Notes: generated by a model not told the origin, from the letters alone. Shown: positions 50,217-63,577, counted from the first letter of the stretch. The stretch is DNA of 64,000 nucleotides from Onchocerca lupi (GCA_028564675.1 JAOVVO010000016.1:248001-312000); one strand, 5' to 3'. Translations and numbers: made by a program.

Positions 50217-53200
50217 CTGAAATCATAACAAAAAGATTCTTTTGTGATGTATTACAACAAAATCTGAAGCTGTTGCTGGGTTGAAGCTATTAAATATTAT
50301 GTTTGCTTTTGTTCTTTCACATTTGATGGAGGGATACGTATGGAGCTTCCTAATCTCCAAATAGTCTAAAATTTTTCTCTTTCCTCTCATGTTCCCTCTC
50401 CGGCTTTCTAGCTCTCTTCATGTTATTCTTCACTGATTCTTCCGCATTTGCTTTGTTTTATCAATTGTTTTTGGATGAAAGAGAGTTCTTTCAGTTTCTA
50501 TGATCAAATAAATATTAACTGCAGAGCACATATAAACTATGATTGATATTCAATTCATTTCGAAGCACGAAATTAGAACGGTGTATTCATAAGTTATATT
50601 CACAGCCAAATTATGTCGTTTAACAACTTTGAAGTTCAACCATTCCAGCCGTATTTATTTCACAAAAATAGTGTTGTTTTGCGGAATTTGATGACTGGAA
50701 ATTGGATTACTTGAAAAACAATATGAGAACATAATCTTATTAAAGTTTTGCTTAATATAATTATTCTTTATTTGCTCAATATAATTATTATGGAATTTCA
50801 GACTGTTGAAACTGAGGTAGAAATTGAATGTAAAGCATACACAGGATTGAATGCTGCAAAAAGTGAACCGATCGCGATACCTCAGAATAGTACATCTGCA
50901 TTTAAGGTCGTTGCGCCATTAATCGAAGAAGGAAATTCAGTGAAGGTGAATTATTTATGTTTATGAATACTTTTTCTGTGGCGTTTTGTATGTGATGAAC
51001 TGTGATGCTGTAAAACATTTTATCTTTAATTTCTCCAAGTTTCATTTATAAGAAATATTTGACCCATTTTTTAGCTAGAATATTTTTATTACAGCCAAAA
51101 TCAGACAAATCTAGTCAGTTTGGTACACCCGAAGATCATATCAGTTATCAGCAGAGGGTAAACTCATTGTATTTCCTGAATATTTTGGTTCATATTTTTA
51201 TTTATTTCAAGCTTTCATATAATCACCAGATCCTAAGATCTTATGTGATGACCAAATCCTGAGATACTCTAAGGAATTTTCATTGCAGATTGCCGACGTA
51301 TTTCAAAGATCTCAGTCTGAAAATCTGCTGTGCTTACAGGATGGGTTGAAGAGACTTTCGCTGGTTAGCTTTCTTCAAATTTTTACTGTTCCAAGTAAGA
51401 TTGTAGGGTATCATAATCATAATGTTTATTATTTTATATAAAAATTGTAGCAGCTGATGCACTTGAAACAAGAATTGATTCTTGCTGAAAATCAAACAAA
51501 AGGATATACGGATGAAGCATTAAAACGAATAAACAATTCGTTAATTACGTTTGTTGGATATAGAAAGACAATTTGTGTTTCTGATCAGCCCAATAAGCCT
51601 ATCTGCAAAGACGCTGCCGTTGAAACTGAAACAGAGGATAAACTGGAAGAGTCGTTCACGATGGTATCTTACACTTTAAGTCGTTGGTCTGGCTGAAACG
51701 TCATTTTGTATATAAAAGTTTCCAGTTGTAGACATTGGAACTTAATTCTTATTTTTTGGTTTCACTGAGGATTTTTTAAGCAAAATACGCGTAGTTAATA
51801 GTATTAATTATTTTTTGTACAATGATTTATTCATGAATTTTTTAGGATGATGTTGTTCTTGTTTCTGAACTGCGGCAAGTCATTGAACTTCAGAAAAAGG
51901 AAATTTCACAACTTCGTGAACAACAGTCAAGTGCAGAAAATACTGTGGCCAAGTACGCTGTCTCTTATTTCCCATATTATATATTGTGATTTGTTCTTTA
52001 AATCCGGAAAGACTTCCGAGTTTCATATATTTTGTTCTCATCAGTTCCAAATAATTTTTCACTTATGAAAGTGATCCGATTTTTGTTTTATTGTTTTTTT
52101 TTTCTTGGCTTTTTATATGTCGGCTTTGTAGAATGGAAGTCGAAAGAAATGAAATGTATAAAACTTTAGTTGTTGATTACGAATTGGCACTGGAACGTCA
52201 AGTTTCATCACACAGTGAAGAAATAAAGGTTCGTGTAATGTGCATTATTTTATGGTTAATGAATCAACAAAGAATTTGAAACTAATCAGTTTTGAAATTT
52301 ATAGCTGATTTATCTGATTTAGAAAAATTTTGTTGTGTTTCGTTCTAGAGAAAGAATAAGGAAATCGATTCACTGAAGGCAGCTTTACATAAGCTTCGAG
52401 AAAGCGTTGTTAACGAAAGTGCTGGAAATACCACTAGCGCATTCGCGAACGATGATACCAGAGCTAGCTGCGGAAAAGAATGCGAGGTTATGTAATATTA
52501 CTTAAAATTTAGAATTTCAAGAATGTGCAGTCCATTTCTACCTTCAAAAGTCATCTTATTGTACACTATTCTATTGTTATTACACTTTAGTTGGAAAATT
52601 TATTTGCTCTGAGTTCAAATCGCTTAGATACGCCGTTATGATTAAGATTTTGAAACATGACTATGCCAAGTTTATGACTTTACTGTTTCTGTACCTTTTT
52701 ATGAGAACAGTTTAAAATAAAAGACTGAAAAGTAAGATAGCTGTCATAAAATTCAGATAGAGAGAAATATGCTTTGATCTCTTTGTATATTGGAGAACGT
52801 GAAGTTAAGATAGATTTTCACTAATTTTTTGAATACTAGATCTGAAATTTTCAGGAAAAATGCACAGTTGCTCACGAAAACTCTTTGCGTGACAGAGTTC
52901 CAATCCATACGAAGGAGAGATATTCAGTTGCGTAAGTTTGTTCACTCTTTATCTTTTATTTGGAAATAAAATTCGGTTAGTTTCAAAAAGCAACAAAATT
53001 GTTACATTCCAGATCTGAGTTGGTTAATTCTCAAGAGCGTACTGTTGTTAGTTCAGTACCTAACGACCTATCCAGAGGATGTCTCTTGAAATCTTTTATT
53101 GTTAGTCATGGTATGATTTTCTCTTGCTTGTGCTCCAATCATTTATTTGAAATTACTAGCAAGATTTGTTCTTGCAATGAATTTTTGAGATAGTTTCACG

Positions 53201-55217
53201 GTATATTCAAATAATAAATTTCCAAAATATCTAAATTGTTTCATCTATCTCAAAATTACGCTTTTGGCTGTATTGATATATAGCATTTTGAGTCTGCTAA
53301 TTGAGTATAAAACATCATGAAGATTTCATGTTCATACTGAGTGTTTATTACTCCCCTTATTTTCTTGTAACCGTCATTGCTGATTGTTCATATCGCTTTC
53401 TGTGAGAATGTTGTAATTACGGAGTTGTAATTTGGCACTCCCATTAATAATTTTTCTTTTTTTTTCTTTTTTTTTGGCAGCTTCAAGTATAATGGAATCC
53501 TCAGAAATAACGACTGAAAATGAAAATAAAGATTTGGAAAATGATGAAAACACAGATGAAGAACGAAGAGCTCAGGTAAATATCGAAAACTTTTAAGTTC
53601 CGTGGTCATGCGTAGTCTCACTCTCTTGATTCTGTGAATTTGAATGAAGAGGAATATAATGAAAATATTTTTGTTTGTTTCTTCATATGCATGTTCTTCA
53701 AGGATGTCCTTCGATTGATATTATCTTTTCAGGCAGATTCGGATGAAGATATTGCACCAGTTACAGTGAGACCAGCTACTGTTCAAACAGTTATATCACT
53801 GCGAGAGATGCGAACAATGATTACAGTGCAGGACATTCATGAATACTGTGCTGTCTTGATTGTTTGGAGTGAGCCGCATAATGCCTATATATTGTTCAGG
53901 CTGGTCTTCTTTCATTGTTTGTAATATTTCTGTAAGGAAAGGCAAACTCATTATTTAGTGTAAAGTAGCCATTATATAAATCAGATCTATTTTGTCCGAA
54001 GCTGATTTGAAAGGTATCATTTAACATTGTTAGCACGTATTCATACAATAGAACTTTTTCCATATACTTGGAAAGGATGCCTATTTTAAGTTTCAAGGCA
54101 AGAGTTTATTCTTTGTGACTGAAAGGATTCATAAAATATATTGCCGATCCACTTGGTAAATCATCAAAATTGCTTGAATTTTTCGCATAATGCTCTCGTA
54201 TTGTTGAAATGTTATTATGCAGTCAAGTCAGGTAATCTGTTATGGCGTTGCTTCCCTTGAATTCACTTCTATATCTTCATTCACTCAATGGTATAAAGTC
54301 TTATTACCCATTCATTAGTCGCATATCTTACACTCTGTCACTTCTTCGTCGATGTCATGGCAAACTTTTTTCAATTTTATTAGTGGCCACATCTCTCTTT
54401 TTTTACAATTCCTCCTAGCTATGAGTTAGTATACACTTACTAACGAAGGACAATCTAAAATGCACATCGGACAGTCTCCTTCCTTTTTATATCACTAGCT
54501 AAGATGATATTTTATGACACTTATCCACAGAATGTCCATATTCATCGCTAATCCTGCATTAACTAAATTTGCGATATATTAACGGTGCTACATCTTCATA
54601 ATCTGACTGAAGTTATCCGAGTAATGGTCATATTTCGCTTTTCTGCTGGTATCATTGTACCATTGCATTGAGCTGTTTTACACATCATAAATGAAACTTT
54701 TGACATATTCATTCATTTTAATAATTAATAGTTTACTTTTGAAAAAATGATTTTCAAATCATAATCAGAATCTTACTTACATGCATAAAAATTGCTACTG
54801 AGACATATTTCAGTGTTTCTCCAATATTTCACTTTGTCAAGGAAAGCAGTTTGAAACGCATGGGAGTAAAGTGGGACCGACAGGCAGCAGCCGTCGCTGC
54901 GGTTAGTCAACGTCCTAACTGGCTGATGGCAATAACTACCCGCTTAGAATTATGCAAAATACGTAAAACGGATAATCGGTTAGTATGTGTTATCGTTTTC
55001 ATTGAGTAGTGTTATTATCTCGAAAACCTAATAAGAAGGATAACTTTATCTAGAGATCATCTGATCTTTTCGGAACTGTTTTCACATAGTTCTTATTTTT
55101 TCAAATTAATTTCACTTTTCCAGTTACAATTTGAAAGTTGGGACGAAGTTTTATCGGGTGGAGGTAGAACCACTTCAGATAGACTCATCGAGTATTCGAC
55201 GTCATGCTGATGTGTAA
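46021..55217 (+). CDS. epg-7: FIP200/ATG11-type autophagy scaffold (EPG-7 / RB1CC1 family)
   Basis: Twenty-six exons fit one frame of about 1,155 aa. Acceptor-donor pairs begin 46021-46146, 46330-46498, 46805-46959, 47051-47209 and end 53733-53899, 54814-54978, 55124-55217. The N-terminus, MFYVFYVNEGSLQALEVSVA, matches the ubiquitin-like start of FIP200, followed by the QYHGAG-like YQGAGTESNPLFLF. The middle resembles the ATG17-like helical region (HFLKQLFPGMFDNFPNFAPG near residue 520). A coiled coil spans about 790-930. The C-terminal Claw reads VLIVWSEPHNAYILFSVSP, then SSLKRMGVKWD and VGTKFYRVEVEPL. Family members scaffold the ULK/UNC-51 complex and bind aggregate receptors; C. elegans EPG-7 links SQST-1 cargo to autophagy. 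Joining exons 5 and 6 needs a TT|GTCTAA donor at 47457 to keep frame, the least certain junction. The intron after 53899 uses a GC donor. Confidence 0.93.
53900..54813 (+). other. GC-AG intron splitting the Claw domain
   Basis: The conserved Claw sequence reads ILF-S-VSPIFHFV only if the upstream exon ends TTCAG at 53899 and the next begins T-GTT at 54814. The intron then starts GCTGGT and ends TTTCAG. The nearest GT, four bases downstream of the exon end, would put the conserved downstream exon out of frame. GC-AG introns are a known minority class. Confidence 0.75.
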
Positions 55218-57043
55218 TGGGAACTTTGTTTATTGTTATTGTATGAATAGGAAACCTGCGGGTAGTGTTCATTGTTTCTTTGAAATTCAATTTATTGTTA
55301 AATTTCTCTATCTTATTTATAGTTTTGCTGGTTATTGGTGAAAGCAATGTTCTTTTGGGGGGTGTTGCAGTTTTTTTTTCTTTCTTTTTTTTTTTTTAAT
55401 GGCTACATGATGTGAAGCATGCATTTGACAGCCAGTAATTATTATAATATCATTGTTAAAAATATTTCCGCTTTTAATGTATTAATTTCACTGTTTCCGA
55501 ATTTTTCGTTCCAAAAATTATGTTATCGCATATGACAATATATAAAATAATTATTGCATCTTATGATCCACCTTATTTATCTGTCAGCTGATCTACTCAT
55601 AATCAGCGTTTAAAAAAGGACTGCATATTTCATTGCTGTTTCAGAATAAACAAGCAGGTAAAAAGATACAAATCTCGATTTATCATGTATATGTTCTTCA
55701 GATGCTCAATTTACATCGTATTTGAATGTTTTATTTCACATTCTTCCTCAAATTATAATTCTTACGTGTATAATTTTCAAGATTTTAAAATATAATATCT
55801 CTGAAAAATTGGTGGAAGTTGCACTTTGAGAATATGTCCCATAATATTTGATATCTCAAATCGAAGCAGAATGTTTCCGATTCTTTGGATTAAAAAAGAT
55901 AATCGGTTGGGTCTTAAATTTAGAATTTAGAGTACTAAATTTTGCTAGAATAGACTAGTGTTTATAGTGCGACAGATTTCTAATTATTTGAATGAATGCT
56001 TAATTGAGTCGTTCATTAAACACGTATATTCAGAAGGAATCGGAAACATTAAGAATTAAGTTCAGGCTAGAAATTTGACCATATTAAAGATAAAGTTTTT
56101 AGCATTCGAAACGATTGCTTTCGTCCTTAACATGTTTTATTTTTGCGGTAAATGAAAATTTCCAATCATATGAGCGATAAAGTTCAAGTACCTGCATGCA
56201 AAATACAGGGAAAGTAGTTTTTTTGATCGCATGGGTATGTTTGGATTTTTTGAACCTAGCAAACTCGCTATTGGAGGATATCTCCATCATCAATTTTGTA
56301 TCGCATTTGTTTAAATAGATTTTTGAGAGGGAGGAAATGAATTTGTGTCTATTACATCTCTTTTTTTCTACTTTGACTGCTCAAGTTAATGATAAAACTA
56401 TTTAAGCAACAGTATTAGGGTATTTTACCAATTTACAATTTATACTATACACAAAGAAGAGTAATGAATCAACCAAGCCATCTATAAACTTCATTTTGTC
56501 AGTTGTCGCATCTACAGTGTATTTAATCTTCTCCAAATCGATCATAAATTTTAGAAATAGTCATCTAGACATACCCTGACTCTCATTTACATAAGTGAAG
56601 GTATTGCATATGTAAATCTGAATTATTTTCTTTCATGCTGACATCAATAACAATTAAGAAAGCAGTTTATTTTTTCAAAACAACTACCGTTTTCATGAAA
56701 TATTTACATACTTATTATAACATACGAAGAGATATGTTTCTGCATTTCTAGTTCCAGAATTCTAGTCCGTAAATCTGATAATGTCGATGATTACATTCAT
56801 TAATTTTGCCGTTTCTTCTACATATTCATAGTTTAATTAGCACTTTTGTCGCTTGCAAAATCCGATGTTTGACCAGTGTGAAAATAGCAGTATTTGGCGC
56901 TGTAGGAGCAGTTTTTTTTTTTTTTTTTTTTTTTTAAAGGTTATTCGGCGTACAGCTAGTTGAAAAGATACCCTGTGTTAGAATCAAGCAATTATTCCTT
57001 GAACAGTACAGTTTGAAGATGTGGAGATTTGTTAGATTTCAAT
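55218..57043. other. Intergenic DNA between convergent epg-7 and gar-2 homologues
   Basis: Contains both 3' UTRs. An AATAAA occurs at about 55645, 430 bases after the epg-7 stop, and is a candidate polyadenylation signal. T tracts lie at 55371-55399 and 56912-56936. Open frames at 55093-55347 and 56099-56293 (minus) match nothing and the first is antisense to the last epg-7 exon. Confidence 0.5.
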
Positions 57044-60000
57044 TTAGGAATTTTTACTGAAGTCACCCCGCAGTATACGCAAGAAGGTGATACGGAACTG
57101 GCGGTTAGCCAGAGCATAAGCGAAAGGATTGCTACTTGAGTTAAGATAGCACATGTAATAAGTGAGCGTGTACAGCAATGATGGTATGCAGTGCCGACAA
57201 AATCCATATACCGTTGCCTGAAAATCAAATATTTTCGTCATAAAAATTTGCATAAGTAGAAGATTAGAAAACTAACCGCGATGTAATAGGGTGACCAGAG
57301 GATGGCAAAACATCCAACAATGAAGGTAATTGTCCTGAATGCTTTATGCGCTCTTCGTTCAGCGTTTGTTTGCTTACGTTTCCGTTGAAGTAAAGTGATA
57401 GGTGAGAAGGAAAAATGCAAAAGATTATTTCTTTTAATGTTTAAGTTGGGAAAAGATGATGATTCACGTGACGATCTGAAATATATTCTTGTTTGCAGCT
57501 ATCTAGGAAAAGCAAGGTACAGTGATTAATCTGTCAATGTATTACTGAAATTGTTTGCATGACGGGAAGTGATCTCCCCTCACTTTTTTTTTTTTTTTTA
57601 AAGCCAAATAAAAGACTTCCAGTAGTTATTTGGTTTTTTCATTTTTTTTTTTGAATTTCTTCGCTTCCAATTAGAGTCAGACGGACAAAGATGGCAGTTT
57701 TATTTCTTGTTAAAAAGCTTCAAAACGAACGCAGCTGCAAAAAATGTGAGAATAATTTCGGCATATTACATTGAAATATATAACCTTCGCCTAAAGGTTG
57801 TTGAAGACAGGAAATTTTGCTTTGCATTGTTCTCATTTCTGGAGGTGCTTCCATATCGAACTAATGTAGCAGGTGGGATTTTTAGTCCCGCAGGCTGAGT
57901 TACCGGCATTTTTGAATTCAGAATTTCCACCGATGACGTACTGAAACGCGAAATAACCTTTTACATCCAGTAAGTTTTTTGGAAAAATTAGACTCTGTTG
58001 AGAGATGGAATAGCAAAACAACGAAGCAGTTATAGTTTACTTGGATAAGAGTGCCAAATGTGGATTTATTTCTTGGGAAATGCATGACAGAATGCAGAAC
58101 AATTCATATTTTGGAAGTTGTTTTTAGTAATAAAATGTCGGAGGAGAATAAAAGTCACTGAAATATGCGTTCATAAACGTTAATGATACCCAGCTCATCT
58201 ATTTACATCTTTAAAATATCAGGAAAACTTATTTAAGATACTTACGTCGAAACTGAAAAGGAAGATTTGGGACTGAAAGAATTCCGTGTCACATGATTCT
58301 TGATTTGTGATACCCATTTCATTGGAAATCTTTTAGTGACAACCGTTCCTCGTTTTATATCTTCGGAAGGGTTATACAATGCATGGAGAGTAGTACAATT
58401 CTTCAAAAAAATAAAATTAAAATTGACTACTCACCATCGATAACGCTAACATATTTCTATAATATGACATCGTCGTGAGAGCACTCACACATGATAAGAG
58501 TTTTGCTACGTTGTTTTATTGTAGAAAAGTATAGAAGTTTTCAAAAGTCAACACAAATCAGGAAGATTCAACTGTAATGCATAATTTGGTTGAACGCTGT
58601 CAGCATGATTCGATGAAATAATGAATGTATGATTACAGACATAATCAGAATCACTTGCTATCGAAGTAATGTTGAAAAGGATTATGTTGACTCTCATATT
58701 AATTCTCATCACTATTATTATGCTTAAGTTGTCAGCGTTTCTAGGTTCATATCATTCATTACCATCCTATAAATACGTTAGCATCATCATTTCTTATTTA
58801 CCCAGGATATCCACAAAAAAGAAAAATTTAAAAAAAATTTCAACAAGAGATAATTCAGGAGTATTTGTGCAATGAGAATCATAAACAATAAAAGTATTTG
58901 CAAGTAAGAACAAAAGAGGAGAAAGAACTTCTATAATAACTATACAACAACAAACAATTCATAAAATATGCTTTACATTTACTGAAGAGTAAAATGGCAA
59001 TGACCTTCGATAATTTGGCGTTTCAAAAGCTTCTATGCTCAGCGTAGCCGGTCCAGCTAGTCTATATAAATAAAAATGTAAATGTTCATTGGTTAAAATC
59101 TTAAATTTCCGAAAGTTCCTAAACATGCGCCTATTCGAATGCAACGTTGTATCAAAATTTCAAATCAATCGGTGAAGAACTTGAAACACTGTGTGGTAAG
59201 TAACAATGAACATTTTACATTTTTATTTATATAGATTAATATCAACTATGGGAATTAAAGGAAAAAATTAAAAAAAACTCAAAGGCAACCTGTGCCAAAA
59301 TTCTTTTGAAGTTATAATTTAAGTGTTTTTGATTGTGTAGATGAGATATAAAAAGATTCCGAACGCTATAAATTAAAACGCTTAAACAAATTCTCGCAAT
59401 ATAATCTGACAAATACTGTAAGTGCTCACGGATATTCTTCACTTTTTTACAGTAAAAATTGTTCACTATGACGAAACATTTCAGAACAATGGCATTCAGC
59501 TGCATGTATCAAGTTGCGTATACATAAAATTTTTTTACACACAGATGAATATAAACATTGCATACAATGCAAACTTCGGATAACGAATGTATCGAGCTAG
59601 TTCTCAGTGAAGATAGATTTTTGCCATATTCTATTTATCATCTTATCGTGCTTCATTGGGCAAAAAAGTAAGATTTTTTTCATATTTTCACCAATACCAG
59701 TTTCTATACATTCTAATTCTTTCTGAAATCCAAAAATCGAGAAATGTGCAATTTCAAATAGGTTCTGTTGTCATTCGAGGAACTATTAAAATGCTTGGTT
59801 CACGATAAAATAATGCGATTATGATTGTTTCTTAATTTCTTTAAAACTGGTTCCAAATTGGGTCACTCATCTTCATAATTAATTTAATTCACTTTATCCG
59901 GACCAATATCCTATAATAATGCTATGAAATAACTTACTGTATCATTAGTCATAAACGTACGGTAATCATCGTCTTCAGCAGTGTGAATATTTTCCCCACC

Positions 60001-63000
60001 AATGTCATTGTCTGCATTATACGATTGCGAAAGCAGTAGTTTAAGACCAACCTGTGTCATCATTCTGTTATTTATGCTCAGATCCAAATAATAATTTTAA
60101 ATGATAAATTAATACATTTAACACAAGTAAAGTAAAGGTTCACCTGGGTTCCTAGTCGCTGACTGAGTAACAGAGCTAACTGACGTTGATTCCTGGCTTC
60201 GGCTTTTTTTTCAAGTTTTTTAGTAACTTTGTGAATTCCCTGAAAAGGCGAAAAAATGTTCCAAAAAATGATTCTCAAGAACGACTCATAACCATTTATA
60301 AATAGTAAGAAGTGTTCATCATTTGAGTACAGTATGTGCTGTAGAGAAAGTTTAGAAATGAAAAGAAGAAAAATATATACTTCAGCGAATTGCGATAAGA
60401 TGGAATTAAAGAAAAGCAATGAGCTTGATTCATGGATCCGTGAAGGAAAACTACTGAATCACGTCGGTACAATACTTGAGACATTTTTGTAAATAATAAG
60501 ACGTTAAAGTACATTATGTATATCGTAGATAAATGGGAAAAGGTATGAAATACTTTGTAAAGAATGAGCATTGCAATCAGTGTTGTCCAATAATAAACCA
60601 GATACATGCCCATATTAACATATGGATTGGTGAGAAACGGAGCTGCACATTCACCATTGACAAGCCTTTAACGACGTATACTGTACAGAAGAATCCGAAA
60701 TAAAGCCAGCAAATGCAATGCTGTGAAAAAGAAAAAAGCAACCAAAATGATGAATCTTCGATGACTGAATTCAAAAAAGGAGAAAAAAAAACAATTAAAA
60801 TTACCCGCTTGTGGTATCGGATACCATTGACCAACCATAAATCATAAAACCAAAAATAAAAGCAGGAATAAGCCAAGAACAAATAATTGTTATTTGAGCT
60901 TTTGTGGGTGACTGCCACTTGATGTATGATGCGGTATGACAAACGGATAAATAACGATCAACTGTTATCAATAGTACCGTTATTATTGATACAAGACAAA
61001 GTGTATAATCAAGGAAAAGCCACGTTTCACATGCTATCCATCCGAGTGGCCAACGATCACCTGTATAGAATTTAAAATAAAGATTAATGAAGTATTCCAT
61101 CCTTTTTTCATCAACTTGCTAAATTTAAATTGGCATTAATTAACTACCACATTTTCTATCTAAGCTCAACTAGATGGATTGAAATCAATCTTGAAAGGCT
61201 AATACCATGTACTTTGAGAGATAATCGCAGTGTTTAGCACTCAGCTGTATTATCATCAGGGAAAAACTGCGCTGAATGTTGTAGTTATTGAAAATGGTAA
61301 TTAATATTTTAATAATTATTTTAGCTATCCATTTTTGATGTATTACAATCAGTGATTTCAGGAATTACGAATCACCGAAAAAACTTGTCACAAAATGCAC
61401 CTACCATTTAGAACATATAGGGTAAATAGTGGGTAACCTTCAATACCAATAATTAGGTCCGATACGGCCAGTGATACTATGAAACGATTGCTTATCTGAA
61501 AATGATCCGTAGCTCAAACAACGGTCCCATCACCAGAACGATGAAGAAACAAACAAAATAGTAATACTTTCTTAATTTCTCCAAAAATCTATTAGTATAT
61601 TTTCTCCGGATACTCTACAGAACTATAGAGTTGTAAAACTTAAAGACCCAATTAGCTTCCAGTAGAAATGTGACTTGTCGGTAAAACCGAAATATTTTAT
61701 AATACAAATAAAATGAAATAATCTAAGTAATTTATACAGGTGAAGGCCTCTCGTTTTGCGATTTGCTAAGAGAGCTCACGAAAATTGAGTGAAATGTTGA
61801 GATGTTAATTGTCAGGAATGTTAAAAGGACTGAGGCTTGTGAGAATTGTCCATTTTATCCCTAATTCTCATATCCAATCTTTTGTATGACTGATGTGTTC
61901 TGAACTCCCGTCCGCTATCAATACCAAAGATGATCCATATAAAAAGAGAGCTTTCGAGGCAACAAGATCAGTGTCATCAACATCGGTAATCAACGCGAGC
62001 AGTCTTTCAACTTTGGTATCTTCAGCGGCAGTTTTATCAACATCAGTATCAGCGACAATTCAGTTCCATTTCAATATTAAAAACGATTTCAACGACGGCA
62101 CGAGCGATAAATCACCAGGAGACGACTATTGATATCTTTTATATTTATCATTCATTTACTTCTTACTGTATAAGCTGGATTACCGTTCATTTACCACTAT
62201 TGTATAAGCGTTATATTATATATAATATCGTGTTATCTAAGAAAACTTACTGTCGATCTAATAGAATCACAACACAAGAAATAATTTCCAATTCAACCAA
62301 TCTACAATCCAAATTACAAATCGATCAGAATTTTTTCCCAACATGGCTAAAGACTGTGATAAAAAAAGTCTCTATACGTATATTCCCCACTTACTTAATC
62401 ACAAGACATAAACAATTCTACCATCCTTTCTCAAAAATTTATGAACGAAGATTTGGTTGCTTGTCATTCAGAATCACATCTTAAGCTTATAGCAGTTAAT
62501 CAAACATCATGAGAAAACTACATAATCAATAACCAAAAACAAGTCAGCTTAAAAATACTGCTCAAGAAAATCGTTAATTATGAGCAGATAAGAAGGGAAG
62601 GAGAGAATTGCATAATTTTTCATGTGCTAAATTAAGGCAGTAGTGAACTGTTCATATGTTGAACTATAAAAGATAATGGGAATAAATTTTTAACGACGAG
62701 AGGAAAGAAAAAACCGAAGGGATCAAGAAAAGCTTTTTTAATAGAAGAAATCAATCAGGATTTATTGCTTTTTATAAGTATCTAAGCAAAGCGAAGCAAA
62801 TTAAAATAAATTTGAATAAGAATTCTAATTTCTTTGAATAAAATTATCCCCATCAGTTTCACGATCATAATAAATGACATCACAACTAAAAAAAGTCAGT
62901 AAAAAGAAGGAAACCGGAAACTTTTTCGTAAAACCATAAAGGATTTATAACATCTGCATGAAGAATTTCAGATTTACAACTTCTTCTGGATTGTTATTTG

Positions 63001-63577
63001 ATGAGGATAATATCACTTGTTAACCATGAAGATAGCGATTATATATATATACTTCTTTGGATAAAATGGAAGATTTGTTGGCAGTGATTTGAAAAGCAAA
63101 AAAATTGAAATTAAATTCAAAAAGAAAATCTCAACTTCTATATATCGAAACTAAGGAATATCAGCGGTGTCGTATCGTTTAATGTTAAATGGTACAATAT
63201 GAGATGTTTTAAATTTGAATGCTCTATGTTTAATACGTATACTCTAATTAACTCGAAAAATTTCTTGTACCCTTAAGTAGGATATCCAATAAATTTGTCA
63301 TTACCATTTCAAGAATATTCTTCAAATCAACGGCATTGGCTTTTAACGAATCTTGGCTATGCAATTCTCAAAGAATGATATGGTTCCCGAGAACTGAATT
63401 TTTTTTTTGCTTTTTCGCTACCTCCACATGCAGGTTGTTTCTATATGAAGACTTGCAAATAAAATTAAAATTGACCTGTTTGCTGATATTTCGTTCAAGT
63501 TTATAGGCAGCTATAACCATTGCATTGCCAAAAATTGTTTCCATGCTCAATGCAACCACAATAATCCACACATTGAC
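57044..63577 (-). CDS. gar-2: Muscarinic-type acetylcholine receptor, GAR-2 class (5' end missing)
   Basis: Exons read 63577-63476 (TM1), 61495-61405 (TM2), 61060-60805 (TM3-TM4), 60665-60554 (TM5), 60239-60144, 60051-59938, 58400-58246, 57940-57785 (third intracellular loop), 57475-57277 (TM6) and 57217-57044 (TM7), 484 codons with consistent phases. Key segments are ETIFGNAMVIAAYKLERN, SLAVSDLIIGIEG, WLFLDYTLCLVS with the amine-binding Asp, the DRYLSV G-protein motif, GECAAPF, ERRAHKAFRTITFIVGCFAI then LWSPYYIA, and SSSNPFAYALANRQFR. The plasma-membrane receptor binds acetylcholine; C. elegans GAR-2 is Gi/o-linked with atypical muscarinic pharmacology. The loop tail KIPPATLVRYG resembles a GAR-2 loop segment, favouring GAR-2 over GAR-1 or GAR-3. 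The exon at 63577 starts at an acceptor, so the initiator ATG lies upstream, unseen. Two introns hold mobile elements. Confidence 0.93.
58983..59061 (-). other. Possible cryptic exon next to an inverted-repeat element
   Basis: In the gar-2 intron between 59938 and 58400, the minus strand reads 26 open codons (GPATLSIEAFETPNYRRSLP core) bounded by TTATATAG at 59062 and a good donor, TCA|GTAAAT, at 58983. The acceptor lies inside the terminal inverted repeat of the neighbouring element. The phase (enters in 2, leaves in 0) does not fit a direct join with the flanking exons, so use would need another exon. Probably chance, or an unused exon. Confidence 0.2.
59062..59234. mobile_element. Small inverted-repeat (MITE-like) element in a gar-2 intron
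   Basis: The left end CTATATAAATAAAAATGTAA continues into ATGTTCATTG, and the right end (59204-59234) is its reverse complement with a single-base difference, giving terminal inverted repeats of about 30 bp around a 173-bp unit. The interior includes TTCGAATGCAACGTTGTATC, which recurs in similar form at 8593-8664. Flanking bases (AGT before, ATT after) give no clear target duplication. A non-autonomous DNA transposon fits best; a Helitron-derived fragment is possible. Confidence 0.75.
61676..62343 (-). mobile_element. LTR-like element copy D in gar-2 intron
   Basis: This 668-bp unit starts TGTCGGTAAAACCG and ends TTTTTTCCCAACA on the plus strand, and is the reverse complement, by eye, of the outer portions of copy B at 5126-6013. 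The flanks TGACT (61671-61675) and TGGCT (62344-62348) form a 5-bp duplication with one mismatch. The termini TGTYGGKAAAA are short imperfect inverted repeats. A plus-strand open frame (61893-62132) ends SATIQFHFNIKNDF...GDDY, closely matching the C-terminal peptide in copy B. It lies in the long intron between the TM1 and TM2 exons of the receptor gene. Confidence 0.75.

Noticed and set aside
60577..60942. 121-codon minus-strand open frame
   Set aside because: Partly overlaps the TM5 exon and adjacent intron of the receptor in a different frame; a shadow of the real exon at 60665-60554.
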